64,000 nt of DNA, from positions 4,717,001 through 4,781,000 of the forward strand of contig JAGUCH010000008.1 of NCBI GenBank assembly GCA_019096065.1, in the 5' to 3' direction. The notes beneath the pieces are model-generated. The model ran no database searches, was not told where the DNA came from, and worked only from the letters and a program-made list of their open reading frames with translations. Position numbers and translations under genes: made by a program. Source of the stretch: Paracyclopina nana (taxonomy: Eukaryota; Arthropoda; Copepoda; Cyclopoida; Cyclopettidae). This document shows, piece after piece, positions 1-12,900 of the stretch; within the stretch, counting starts at the first letter, position 1; each line of letters opens with the position of its first letter.

Positions 1-3000
1 AATGGCACTTTTTCTGCTATGGCTGCTATATCACTGGAGAAATTAAAGCTGCTTTCTCTTCGTGCTTTTTGCGGCAAAATTGTGGGAAATCTTTGGCACA
101 AAGCTGCACTTAGTTTTTTTCCCTTCTTCCGGCCAGGAATGAATACATTTTGGCGAGCTTAGGATTTTTTTCACGTTAAAAGAGGATTGAATCCAAAAAA
201 CCTCACCGCTTAAATGACCGTAGGCACTTTTTCATTCCGAGGTTTCCTTTGATAAATAAAGCAGTGCAAGTAGCTGAGCTCATTCTTGTGGTCACACAAT
301 CGCAAAAAGCCGTGAAGTATTTTTCTTTCTTCGCGAAACTATCCAGAACAGCAGTTTAGTCTGAGCGGCAGCCAACATTTCTTCCCCATAGCTTTGGGAA
401 AGTTTTTTAAAAAGGGACGTTTTGAAATTGACCATTCTTAAATGCCTGCTATTGAGAGCCGGGATATATATCTCTTGTGGCGAAAAAGGATTGAGTTGTC
501 ACTTCTTTGGACAAAGAGAGAAAAGGTTCTTACTTTGACCAGTGTGCCACACCACTACATACAGCATATAAGGCGAAGACGCGTCTTGAGAAAGCTTCTT
601 TAGCTTTCTAAAGCCTTTCCTCATCACAGTCATCATCAGCTTTTGTTGGTATTTACTGGGTGTCCTAGGGTGCAATCAGCCATATCAAAGTGCATGAAGG
701 GAGAGAGGACACTAACTAGTGTGGTTATCACCATGGGGAAATCCGCCTTTTTTTGTTAGCTGATGTAGCAATAATGAAAGCCTTCGTCTTCTTCCTCTAC
801 CTTCCATTAAAACTTTTCCTGCTGCTAGTGAGTACGGAGGAAAATTCGCAAGATATTTTCCACTGTGTGTGTGGTGTGTAACATCATCTACGCAAACTTT
901 TCCAGCCTCGCATCACAAACATCAAACAGTCATTTCGAGAGCCATGGGACGTATTTGAAAGGGAAGTCCCTAAGGACGTTGTAAAAATGAACGAGCTTGC
1001 GACTATGGCAGTAATATGGTGTACTCTTATCCGCCCACCCTTTAAGAAACATTTATCCAAGCTCATCGCAAACTTATAGTTTATTGATGCCACAACAGAC
1101 CGAGACTTTCCCCCTCCATTTACTCAAGTTTTTGCTCCAATTAGAATTTTTGTCCACTCTAGCTGTAGTGAAGACGAAATCCTTTATGGAATTTTGGCAA
1201 GGAAGCCAACCGACGAAAATTACTTTTTGTTCCTGCGCGTGGAGCTACTTCTTCTTTTGTTGTCTAGGAATTTTTTGTGCCGTTTCTCCCTTTGAGATCC
1301 TTTTGTAGCCTAGAGTGTTTATGAAAAGTGAGCGCAGAACTGTGTTTTATGTTCGAAAATCGGGAGGAGGATATTTTTTCCAAGAGCGTTCAAGGAAAAA
1401 CTTTTTTCATTTATCAATCCTCTTTCTGATGACTGAACTCAAACTGAATGAAGCCTTATCTTCTGGCGTAATCTCTCGAAATACATCTCCCAAACTGAGC
1501 GGTGTACATCCTTTTAAAAAGAGTTAAAAATGAGTTAATTGCCGCTAGGTGGCGTGTTTATAGTTTTTCATCGTGGCTGCACGGCCGATCTGGCCGACTT
1601 GGCCGCGTGAGCACTTTAACGCAGCACGCCATCTAGCTTATAAACTTTGGCTCAAGTTGGCCCTAAAATGAATTGGGCTTTACGATTTGCCATATCATTA
1701 TGTCGCCCAAAAAACCGTCAGTGAAAGATTTTATCATACATGATATCTCAAGGGCGGCGAAACTCTGTTTTATGTCCAGCTAGCTGATCAAATTATAGGC
1801 CACAAGTACGTGAGAGCACCGAATATATAATAGTATATGCATTTTTTGGATGAGCCTCCTCCACATAAGCAGTAAAAGTCGATCCATGGGGAAGGATGCT
1901 GTTGTTGTACTACACAATGTTTGCACAATTTGGGCTGGAGGACAGGACCTTTTGCCAACAAACGAGCAATCTTACAGACACGCACGAGGGCCCAGGCTCT
2001 TAAAGGACACTCTGAAAACTTCAAAAGTAGATTTATCACAGTGTCGTCAGCCATAAGCCAGGCAAATGTCCAGTGAGTTGAGTAGGGGCGCAATTTGGAC
2101 ACATTCCTTGCTGCAACTGTCTATTATGGCTGATAGCTATGTATAGTAAGTAGTGGACTAAGCTATCAGGGGAAATAAATTTCGTGAATGAGGAGCCATT
2201 CAAAGTGTCGAAAACAAGTCGTTTGGCAACATGGCCAACCACAGGGTCCTTTTATGGCTTCGCCTGAATTTTAAAGGAGGGAATAAGCCATCGAAATTTG
2301 TGAATTGATGAAGGCTAAAGCAGTGGTGACAATCACGTTCTCCTGGCCAAAATGGTCCCTCTTCTGGCAGCAAATGATCTTAACTTTTTTTGCCATCTAA
2401 AATTTTGTGTGTTGGACTTGGAGAGAGGAACTCATTAGAAGAAAAGTTTCTTTTTTATGTTCTCCCCATACAGACCTCGTTCTCATTATCACCACATTGT
2501 TGTTTACGAGCGACTCATCCAGATGAAAAAGACTATCTCTCGTGAATTAATATGTCTTTACCAAAAAAACCTGCTACTTCCCTCCTTGGCTTTATTTATT
2601 GTGCCATATGCATGAATATGCAACAACAGAGAAACTTTGGTTTCTACTGCTGTGCCGCACATAGGTAGATGGCATTTCGGCCTAGGCTTGAATAATGCAA
2701 ATTGGAACAAGCTATCAAAGGGGGCATAAAAATGAGTGTTGGTTGCTACAGCACACTGTCCATTAGAGCCAGGAGCATTTTTGATGTGACAGGTCTACCA
2801 ATACTTTCTGTCAGGTTGGTGCACTTATCAATCACGTTTATGCACACGGTGTCAATGTGATCTCGTGTTTCCGGAAAAAGGCAAAGCATGCAAATTCCTC
2901 GTTTATTGCAGCCCAAATTGGTTATTAATGCTGATTTCTCAAACTTGCTGCTGCAGTGTGCAGTTGTTGTTGTTGATGTGTTTTTTTGCCCCTTGCCCCA

Positions 3001-6000
3001 ACAGATCTCGTGCTGAGCAGTCTGAATTGCTCGCAAGATTAGGTTGTCACACTATCTTCTATTGATTTTCAGACTCACCCCTATCCTATAATGCTATCTT
3101 CTCTTAAACCTGGGAAGCTACAATCTTCTGAAGGCTCTGAAATTCAGTGTGAAATTGATCACATTTGGCTGGTATATAATTTTTGGGGCTGTTTTTTGGA
3201 AACGCCCTTTTTCTTTTTAAGGTGTGCTGGGCTAGTGTGAACAAATCTTGCAGTCAGATGCAAGTACAAAATGTACGACAAATATGTTTTGGGTCTCACA
3301 AACCTGCCAGAATTCAAAGAGACTTGTCAAGATCAATCATGGATGATTTTTTCTCCATCTCCCGTTAAACGGCAGGAGGGAGCTGGAATTCTTGAGGAGC
3401 CCCACCATGAAAAAGTGTCCCCTTATTTCACATGATCTGGGCCAAATTTAGTGTGCAGTAGCAGCCCAAAGTTTAGGCCGGCGACGCAAGTTTGTTGGTG
3501 TGTGTGATGGCTGACTTGAATTTGGACAACTTTTTCTGCTCTGCTCCTCTCTCTCAATTTTACTAGAACTTCGTCTTGGTATGGATGGAGAAAAAAGGGC
3601 TTTTTCCATTAAGCTCGTTCTGCTTCTTCTTCCTCCAAGAAATTCCAGCCATAATTACCACTGCAGCTCCCCTCGATCGATGCTTAGACAGCTTTTACCG
3701 AGCTGAAAGTGCCGGTGGAGAGATTGGCATGATTTTAACCCAAGTTGGGAAGCCAAATGTTATTGGACTTGTAGAGTTTGCCACAGCTGGCTGAAACGAG
3801 TTGGGGTCGACCAATATGCCACACTGGACAATATTGTGGAGTATATTACTACATTAGGGGCATACAAATTAAACAAGTAAAAAACTGGCCGCGCGCATTC
3901 TTCCCTCGTCGTGGAACTAATTTAGTGCGCGTCAGTCATATGCATGATGAGATGGGGAAGATTAATGAACCCAATCGTAATTATGGGAAAATAACGGCTG
4001 ACCCTTTCTCTTTGAAGAGCTTATTTTTGCTGTAGCTATTGGAGCTAGGATATTCCTGTAGCATTATTAAACCAAGCTAGTGTGAGCAATCGATATTAGC
4101 TACATCATTGAGAAAATGTGCATCCACGTAAAAAATGCAAGAATTGTAGTTGTAGCCTTCTCTTTCTTTCGCAATGTAGCATTAGAGCTGCTAACTTGAA
4201 ATTGCTTGTTCCTAGCTGTCAAAGAGTCAAACAAACTGAATCAAATGAGAGTAGGAAAGTTTCTCGCAAGTCCAAACTTTTTGCTTGCTTGCCTCTTCTA
4301 TGCGCTTCCAATTTACAAGTCATGGCTTGACCTTATAGAGAAAGGAGAAAAAATTCTGGTTCTTCTGAGCACTCTTTTTTTCCATGCATGTTTGATGAAG
4401 ATGGACAGTTGCTGTTCTGTAGTGTGGTGCTGTGCTACTGTGGCACAAGCTCGCATATAAATGATGCCAGGACCTGAATTTTAAAGCACTATGCGGATCT
4501 CCTCCAAGCACGAGAGGGTATGACACTGAATAATAATCGTGTAACCCATATTTTCCACCCGCACTCCAATACGCTCTGTCCCCACATATTTTTTGATCAC
4601 TTTTAAGATAGTATGTCATATTGGTTATGGATCATCCTCGTATAGGGACTCGGAGCAAAGCACTGTGCACTAGATGGCGTTAAATTCAGATGGCTTGACG
4701 TCATGTTCGCGTGATCGCAGATGACCCATTGGCCATTTTGGATCGGAGTCGTTACCAGAATTTGATCTCAATAAAAGCCATAAAGAGCCAGCTGAATAAA
4801 TTAAAGTAGCCACTTTTATTGCGTAGGCTGATCTAGTAGCACTTTTAATTGATGCACAAGCAGGCCCAAAAGCCAGCCCAAACGCCAGCCTTAAAGTTGG
4901 CAAAAAAGTTGATTATTTAGCAAACAAGATCTTGCAAAATGGTAAGATTATAACAAAATCGTATTTTTTTAGTGCCATAAGTAAATTGGGCTTGAAAAAA
5001 TGCCCCTTTTCTAAATAAATTAAGGCAGAACTATGCATTTTGCCATCTGAGATGGCACACGCAGGCAGCTTTCAGCCATCTGAGAATCTACGCGCTGACC
5101 GCTGGGCGAAATATGGGCCGATTTCCAGTACCCTATAGAAGAAAAAAAGGGGGTCTTATGGAGGTGCGTTTGTGCAGGTGCGAGCACATTCTAAGTAGCC
5201 CTGCTGAACGATGTATGGTAGCTCAGCACGCAATCTATTTCGTTTTTGGATTCAGCAAAATTTATGGCTTTTACAACATGCAATTCTCAGCCAGTGTTCT
5301 TCAACATCAAACTTAATTTACGCATGTCACAAGGCCACATTTTTGTCCGACTCTTTTTCGATTTGGTGCAATAAAAGATGCTCAGTCGCAGATGGTTTTT
5401 CTTCGCGCAGCTAGGTAGAAAAATCGTTTTTGGGCATTTGAGTTGCTCTATGACGTGAGATAGCTTCAGTAGGCAGAAGCAAAGCGGATTACCTATTGAC
5501 AAGCTGGATATGTGCCGAGGTATATCCCTCTAAACGTTCAATGAACGGGAAAATCTGCATTGCTGCGGCATTGATCAAAATCTATAAATGAAGCCTTTGA
5601 ACGTGAAATTAAAACTCTTTTGAGAAGAGCATCTTCTTGCATTTGGGCATGAAAACTGGTCCACACGTGCGTGGGGAAGTCTTGTCATTTTCTGCAACTA
5701 ATAATTGCTTTAAAATGCAAGAAGCATGCACACTGGGCTGGTGTGTGACACAATGGCTCTTGACAGATTTCTAGCTGTCAAAAGCCAATTGCGGCGCTGC
5801 TGAATTTTGCAAAAAGCATCGAGAAATATGAATTGAGACGTCATAAATCACGAGCGAGATATGTGTGCGTATGAAGCACAAAGTTTCACCTATGCGTCGC
5901 AGTACACCGCCATCCATCTCAGCATATGGGATCGAGGGTAGACAAAAGTTCGCTTATGGCAGCAAAAATGGATGTAGTATTTCGGCCGCTGGCGCATTCT

Positions 6001-6946
6001 TTCGCAGCATCCAGATCTTTTTTGCGGATTTTATCCCATTACCATCATATGAGTCGAGTATACTACATATGCTGATGCCCTCAGGTGGAAGTGGAATTTT
6101 GCTTAGCTTGTTCCACATTTTTATAGTTTATAGTATATTCTTTTGTGTCACATTTGAGCAAAAGATCCCTAAAAAAGCAGCAGCAGTGGCCCAAGCTCCC
6201 AAAGTTTTGCCAATTACTGGCCAATTCTCGTGATGTATCGTAGTTTCTTCTACCAAACTACTATGAAAACTACCTAGAATACAGAGTGTCCATCTTGTTT
6301 CCCATCGCTCACTATTTTGTTGTCAATATGATGCTACTTGCAGGCTATTTTTTTATTTTGAAGCTAGAACAATCCTTCTAAAGTCCATGGGTGGTTAGGC
6401 TTCTGCCAATTAGTTTTTTCGTCTGGTTAGGAAACGGGGAGCATAAATCATCATCAAAGACGGAAATTCTCAAAAGTGCATTCCGTCAAATGTGTGCAGC
6501 AGACACCCTGTAGATTGCAATGCATAACAACGTTTGTAGCCAAGAAATTAGTAAGCTTTGAAAAGCACAGCGTGGAAACAGCCTCATCGCTCAGCATGAT
6601 CCACCCATTTAATTAAGGCATGGGTTTTTTTGCCTCCCTTTCACCCCAATGTGGAAGTATAAGCAAGTAAAAAGAAGAACTGAAGAAGGTTCTTTCTTGC
6701 TTAGCACGCGATTCTAGGAAGAGTTTCTTTCTGTTGTTGGTCGTACTAATTTCGCCTCTTGATGGGGGATTATGGTTGCTGACACGACAATTGTGAGCCC
6801 TCCAAGACAAAAAATGATGTTGATAATAAATGTGTGCACTGGCAAAGTTTTGAGCGCATGCTTTCGCGCACTGTTGTGAAATCTACTCCCATGGGACCTG
6901 TTGTCCCAGATTATCGCACCTAATAAAATTTCGGTTATGTTTTCAG
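1..6946. other. Neurexin upstream/intronic DNA, no supported gene
   Basis: No open stretch here resembles a known protein, and I found no LNS1-like exon although LNS1 must precede the EGF-A exon that starts at 6947. The stretch is therefore best read as a large intron, or intron plus upstream DNA, of the neurexin gene. It is A/T-rich with scattered homopolymer runs. One inverted pair of YAGRTGGCG-type motifs lies at 1547-1554 and 1628-1637, and a single copy at 4670-4680. Nothing else can be supported. Confidence 0.5.
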
Positions 6947-9900
6947 GGCGTGCGCGCGAGCACAGTGGATGCATGTGACCATCACGACCCCTGCAAAAAT
7001 GGCGGCATTTGCATTTCCACGGACGTGGGTCCGATTTGCGAGTGCAGATACATCGACTTTGATGGGCCTTTCTGTCTCGAAAGTAAGTAGACTTCCACGA
7101 CCGACTCTTTATTGATTCCAGGGAGGATCTCAGAGCAGCAGAAAAGGAATAAGTAATGGCCTTTCTCAAAGGTCTTTGATGTCAACCTACAATTAGAGCG
7201 AGTGAATTTTGGAAAGCCTTCAAGTCAGCAGCAGCTAGAGGAGAATAGTTGTACTACTACTACAGCTGTATTCTATTAGTCTGAAGTGTAGTAGTGGCTA
7301 CATGATGGTTTGGGTGGTTTTGCGGCAAGATGCTTGAAATGATTTCACTACTAGCTGAGACTGAAACTAGCACGGTAGCACAGAATACGGAATTATTTTT
7401 GACACCTCATGAGGAGAAGATCAAATTCTCTTTGTATAATGGGCAAGCTAGAGAAGTTCGACTCGGTTTGCTGTTTTCTTAGGGAAGATGGGCTCAAAAG
7501 AAGGCTTGAAGAAGTGCTTGTTTTTCTTGGAATGCTCTCTTTAATAGGACCAGATTATCCCGTCCCATTTAGTGCTGCATGGACCCACCGTGTCCCATTT
7601 CGGAAAACCACATGGTGTCTACCCTCTTCTACATATTGTAGCATGATTTGGGGCTTAGAAAAAGCGACGACTTCTTCTTGTGCCTCCTCCATTTTTTCGG
7701 TTTTATGAGTTTCAATTTTCCTAAGTGTTGCTACTAGCTATGCTACTATATGACGAAAAAAAGAATGGCCAACAATGTGTACTAGCATTGGACAAGAAGT
7801 GTCAACGAAGAAAAAGCATTCCTTATTGTTTTTCTAAGTATACACAGTGGTTGTCTTCCTGTCCTTGGACGACAAGTTTGTCAAAATGTAATTGTTATTA
7901 TTGCTGCACAACAACAGGAGCAAAAAGCACAGTTGTGTAGTAGTGGTCCCCTGGGGGTGTTTGATGAAGATCAAGTTTCCTCGTTGTTATTGTGTTTCAT
8001 AGCTTCATAGTTGACAAGGCCTAACTTTGGTGTGGCCAATACCAACAACTAGTGAGGAGCCAGCAAGGATTTGGAAATAAATCTTGTTTTTCTCAGCGGC
8101 AACTTGAAAAAACAAGACCATTTATTACTGCTTTGCCTGCTGCTCCTTCTGGTAGAACAGTAGCTATTGGGAATGCCATCAATTAAAGCAGAAAGGATGT
8201 CATTAGTCTAGTCTGAACACCAAAGGTCTCTCTTGTTTTGCAACAAAAGCTTTCTGCTGTTGGCCTTGCTCTATGCATAATGGACTTTTTTTATGCACTA
8301 CTTTTTAACAGCTTCTTCTCAGCTCTTGGATAATGGATACCAATTAGTTCCAGGCCAATGGTCCCAGTCAGAAACTACTCAATCATGTTAGAGAGCTGAT
8401 ATTGGCCAAGATAGTGCAAAACATTTCATTGTCTTAACTTTGGAGGAGGAAGTCGTAGCAGCTTCTGTGATTGGATTAGTTTCGACAAACCTCAAAGCAA
8501 TAACAAACTAAGGATTTTCTCCTCTGTGCAACTTTTAGCAGAAGGATTTCTTGGCTAGATTTAGTTTGCCAGTAAGCTCTTGGCTTCGGACCAGTTTTCC
8601 CTCCTTTGGAAGCAGCATTTGTTTGATGAAGAAAAATGCTGCAGAACAGCTTCTGTTTTCCATGCTTGGCCATTATTAGAAAGATAAATGCCTGATTTAT
8701 TTTCCTGGTTAAATGACACAATTAGGCAGAAAATGAGGTTAAGAGGGCAGAAAAACACGTGTCAACTCGAGGGTGAAAAGGTTATTGTGCGGGGTAATTT
8801 ATTTGGAATATTTCTCCCAAATGAGCTCGTTGGGTGAATAACCAATGACATTGTGTGTGTCATCTTGTCTTGAGGAAGGCTTACAATAATCCATGTTCTG
8901 TTTCATTCTAGTACATACTGCAAATACCTCAAAATTCAAATTTTCATTTTAGTGGAACTGCTGTAACACGTGTTAAGCTCGTGGTATAGTAGCAGCAGTA
9001 AGAAAATTGGCTCTATGCAGGGCCAATTCATATCCATTTTCCAATCCTTTCTCGCCCCCTCCTTCTCCCTCGTTTCTCTTGCAAGTGAAAAGGATGGGTA
9101 GGGATTTCAGTACACACACAATGGTCACTTGCTCCTCAAAAATGGAGAAAGCCCTCGGTTCTACCCTACCATAAGTCAAGTGGTCCCTTCCTCTCTTACA
9201 AATAGCCAATTATGCTGCATAAATGTGGATTTCAGTCATTTTTGCTGATTTTGCAATGTACTCCGGATATGCACTGCATAATAAAGGTCTTCTTGTGTTA
9301 TATGCTGCTGCTCTTTCTTGGGTGACATCAGCAGCTTTCTTTTGTGGTTCGTTCCTTCGTGGTGTGTCAGTAAAAGACTATCATTGATTGCAGCTGCCGC
9401 ACTGATGCTGTTTTGTGTCAAAGAATGTCGAAGAATCTCCTCAATTGCTTTTCTGCCAAATGCTTCAGATTTCCTTCACTTTTTTGACCCTTCGCAAAAG
9501 TTGCTCCTTTTGAAAGGTGCACTATTATGGCATGGTCTTATAGCTCTTCAACATGCAAGATATAGCACCAGAACTTTCCTGTATATCACAACAATTAGGC
9601 ATTTTTGGCAAAACAGCTCTGGCTTATCATCATTTTATGCTGCATTTACATTTATGGTAGAATCTTGTTATTTTTGCGCACATTGGCCATTGCTGAATTT
9701 TTGTGCGACCACAGCACAATGTCATAAGAGTTGCGTGATAGCTCAGAAAATTCCAGGCCATTTGCATGAAGTGTGGTTGACAGATGACATATCTAACAGA
9801 AACGAGCTGCCTGATTTCCTTCGTAAATTCCCAACTGAGGACCACGATCTTTACTCTAGTGGAGGAACAGTAGGAAAAGCAAGCAAAGTTTGATGTAGTC

Positions 9901-12900
9901 TAAAGATGGGAGCAACTGTGACTTAATGACCTGCAGTGCGGAAAGAAGAACAACTGCAATCTGCCACACATCTTTGAGCTGGAGCAACCAAATTATTTTC
10001 TATTGTTTCATGCCAAGGCCTCGTTATAGTTGAAGCTTTATAGTAAATGACTGAAGTCGTCGATTTTAATTCAATTAAAAGAGCCACCAGTTTTGCAGGG
10101 TTGCAGAAAAACTGCTGCTGCCTTTTAGTGGTGAAGCTAAAATAGGCATTCCTGTGGGTCTCACTTTTCTTGTATGTAGCGTACAGCTGCTACACACAAT
10201 AGAAAGCAGCCTTTTGTGTATGTACAATATCCCGAAGAAATGGTTTTCCTTCTATTGAGGTGCGCATGAACAAACAAAGCTTGCAGTTGTAGCTACTTGA
10301 GGTTATATGGCAAACTCGATACTAATGCAACGTCTTGGATCAATCTTATTTACTCATTTGTCGAAGAATTACTCAGGTGTGGCCTCCAGCCTCATTTCAC
10401 GGTTGTCTGAAGCCACCAGAGCGGCATAGTGGAGCAATGGGAAATAACCCCTTCTCTCTCTTTTTCTTGTTGTAGGTAAAGAGCCTCCAGAGGCCACATT
10501 TACAGGGAACGAGTTCCTAACATATGACCTCGTACAACTTGGTGGTGAACCTATCTTATCCAACCGGGACGAAATTTCACTGCATTTTCGGACCAACAGA
10601 GACGATGGATTGCTCTTCTATACAGGTATGTACTTACCTATCACAAATATCACAGAAGTGCCAAAATGTCTAAGTGAAGAAGAAAACATTTGACAGTGCA
10701 TACATTTCACTTGCTCTCACGCGCCAAATTTTAGCATTGAGAAAACTGTCAAAAAAAAGTTTAGTTTGGAAATATCATTCGCGTTGTGTGTGAGCTTTTG
10801 AGCTTGGCTGTAATGCTTGCTAAACTTTTGTTTCAAGGACTTTCATGCTCCCTTACTGGTGTTCTAGAATAACGATGTTTCTGCTGTTAGTTAGCGGTCA
10901 GAAGCCCATAAATCGGGATTGTTATCGCGAAAGCTACACCTTCGTTCTCCTGCAGTAGCAACCAAGAAATTGAACTGATATCACAAAAGAAAGAAACCCC
11001 TGAAAATACACGATTTTCGCAAATAATTGTAGAGGGCGCTTCATGCTATAGAAAAATCCATTCAGGTGACCCGGCACGACTGTCTTAGGTTTCTTTTAAA
11101 AAAAGAAGCCAATTATTTGTTTCCGTTAATTGGTACATTTACATATGACCAATATTTTTCATTGCAGGAGATGGTGAAGATAGTCTCAGTGTCTCAGTCA
11201 AAGATGGCGGCGTTGCTCTGTCCATTAACTTGGGCAATGGTCGCCTAGATACAGGCATCAAAAACAAGAATGTCCGCTTTGATGATGATATTTGGCATCA
11301 CGTGGTCATTACGAGAGTTGCACAACAGGTATGACAATTATGGCTATAATCCCTTTCATGCTAAACGTCCTTCATAATGACCTTACTGAGGCGACAAAGT
11401 CCTTGATCTTCTCTCTTCTTCTGTTTCCATGCAGCAATTTTTGTCTCGCTCACAATGTCATGTAAGTGGTTCTTGTCGTGTCAAAAGCGTTACCAACTGC
11501 CAATTGTGATGCCTGGATTCCAATTAGCTTTCTCTTTTCACTGTAGAAAATTTTTCTGCCTTTCTTTGCAAACTTGACGTGTTGATCAGGAGCTAGTTGA
11601 CATAACTTTCGTGTAACTTTCCCCCCAAAACAATCTAGGTAATTTTGGCATACTATGGTATACATAGTACTCAGTTCCTATTTCTTAAGCTCCTTCATTT
11701 GGAAAACAATGCGAATGCGTAAGTGTACTAGCAACCTTTTGTGAAAGCTATATGTACTATTAAGGGGAAATGGATTTTCTTGTAATTGCTAGTTAATTGA
11801 CTATGTATGTTAAAGCTACTATTTATTGACTTGTACGATTCAGGTGACCATGACTGTGGATGGAACTTTCACTGAGAAATGGACGACGTCCGGAACCTTT
11901 TCCATGCTCTCATCCAACAAAGTTTTCATTGGAGGAAGTAGCCAACCGTACAAATTACCGGGAGCCAACACTAAGACAAACTTTGTCGGTTGCATGAAGA
12001 AGGTTACAACTATATACGACTTCTACTTTTACCATGTTTTTATCTGCGGCCTTGATGAACTCTCAATCTGGCCTTGATAAGCAATATTTTAGAAAGCACA
12101 ATATTCTCTCTGTTTTCCTGCCCTTTAGTATGGAAAACTCTTTAACTGCCAGAAGAGGGCTCATTAAGCAACTTCTGAAGCGCACTTTACTTAACGCGTC
12201 CCACGCACGTGGCCTTTAAATAGCTGCTATTTTCTGATGCTTCAACAAAAATAACCTTTGCCTACGAATGCTATTTGCAGGTTGAGCTCAAGGCTGACAG
12301 CATTCACCTGGAGCTCCTCAAGATGGCCAAGGAGGGCAACCGGTTAATTACGAGCTCTGGATTCATCAGCTACAATTGTCGTCCAGTAGATCCTATTCGT
12401 CCAGTGGCATTCACTTCTGAGGATTCCCACGTGGTAAGCTGTTACATAATCAAAGTGGTTAAACTCACCAAATAATTAGCGCGTAACATTCACGAGAGAA
12501 AACTTTTGTACATTATTAATGAGATGTTTCCAAGTTGACGTACATCCTTTTAGTTTATTACAAAGGCAAAAAAGTCTCCCACTGTGGGAAATATGCAAGA
12601 AAACTCAATCAGTGTTTAGATATAGCTACTCCCAGTGTGTTCAAAGTACTAACATCCTAGTAGTTAAACTTTGACACCTTGTTAGATTCACACTTCAAGA
12701 ATAAATAATATTTCTAACAAGAATATTAAGACACATAAAGGAGCAATCCAGATGTTTGGATCTGTGTTTTCAACCTTTCCTTTTTACGAACTGAAGCTTT
12801 TAAATAAATGACCAACAGGGAAACGTCTATGTTTAACGGTCGTAAAGTGCGTATACATACCCATTTGTGCACAAATGATCCATTATCGAACATTTAGCAA

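Noticed and set aside
3576-3794. Possible exon after TTCCTCCAAG near 3640
   Set aside because: The translation does not resemble LNS1 or any other neurexin part, and no matching donor was found.
6714-7169. 151-codon minus-strand open frame
   Set aside because: It overlaps the EGF-A exon of neurexin on the other strand and is its shadow.
9318-9893. 191-codon open frame in the neurexin intron
   Set aside because: No recognisable domain, odd composition, and it lies within a large intron; probably chance.
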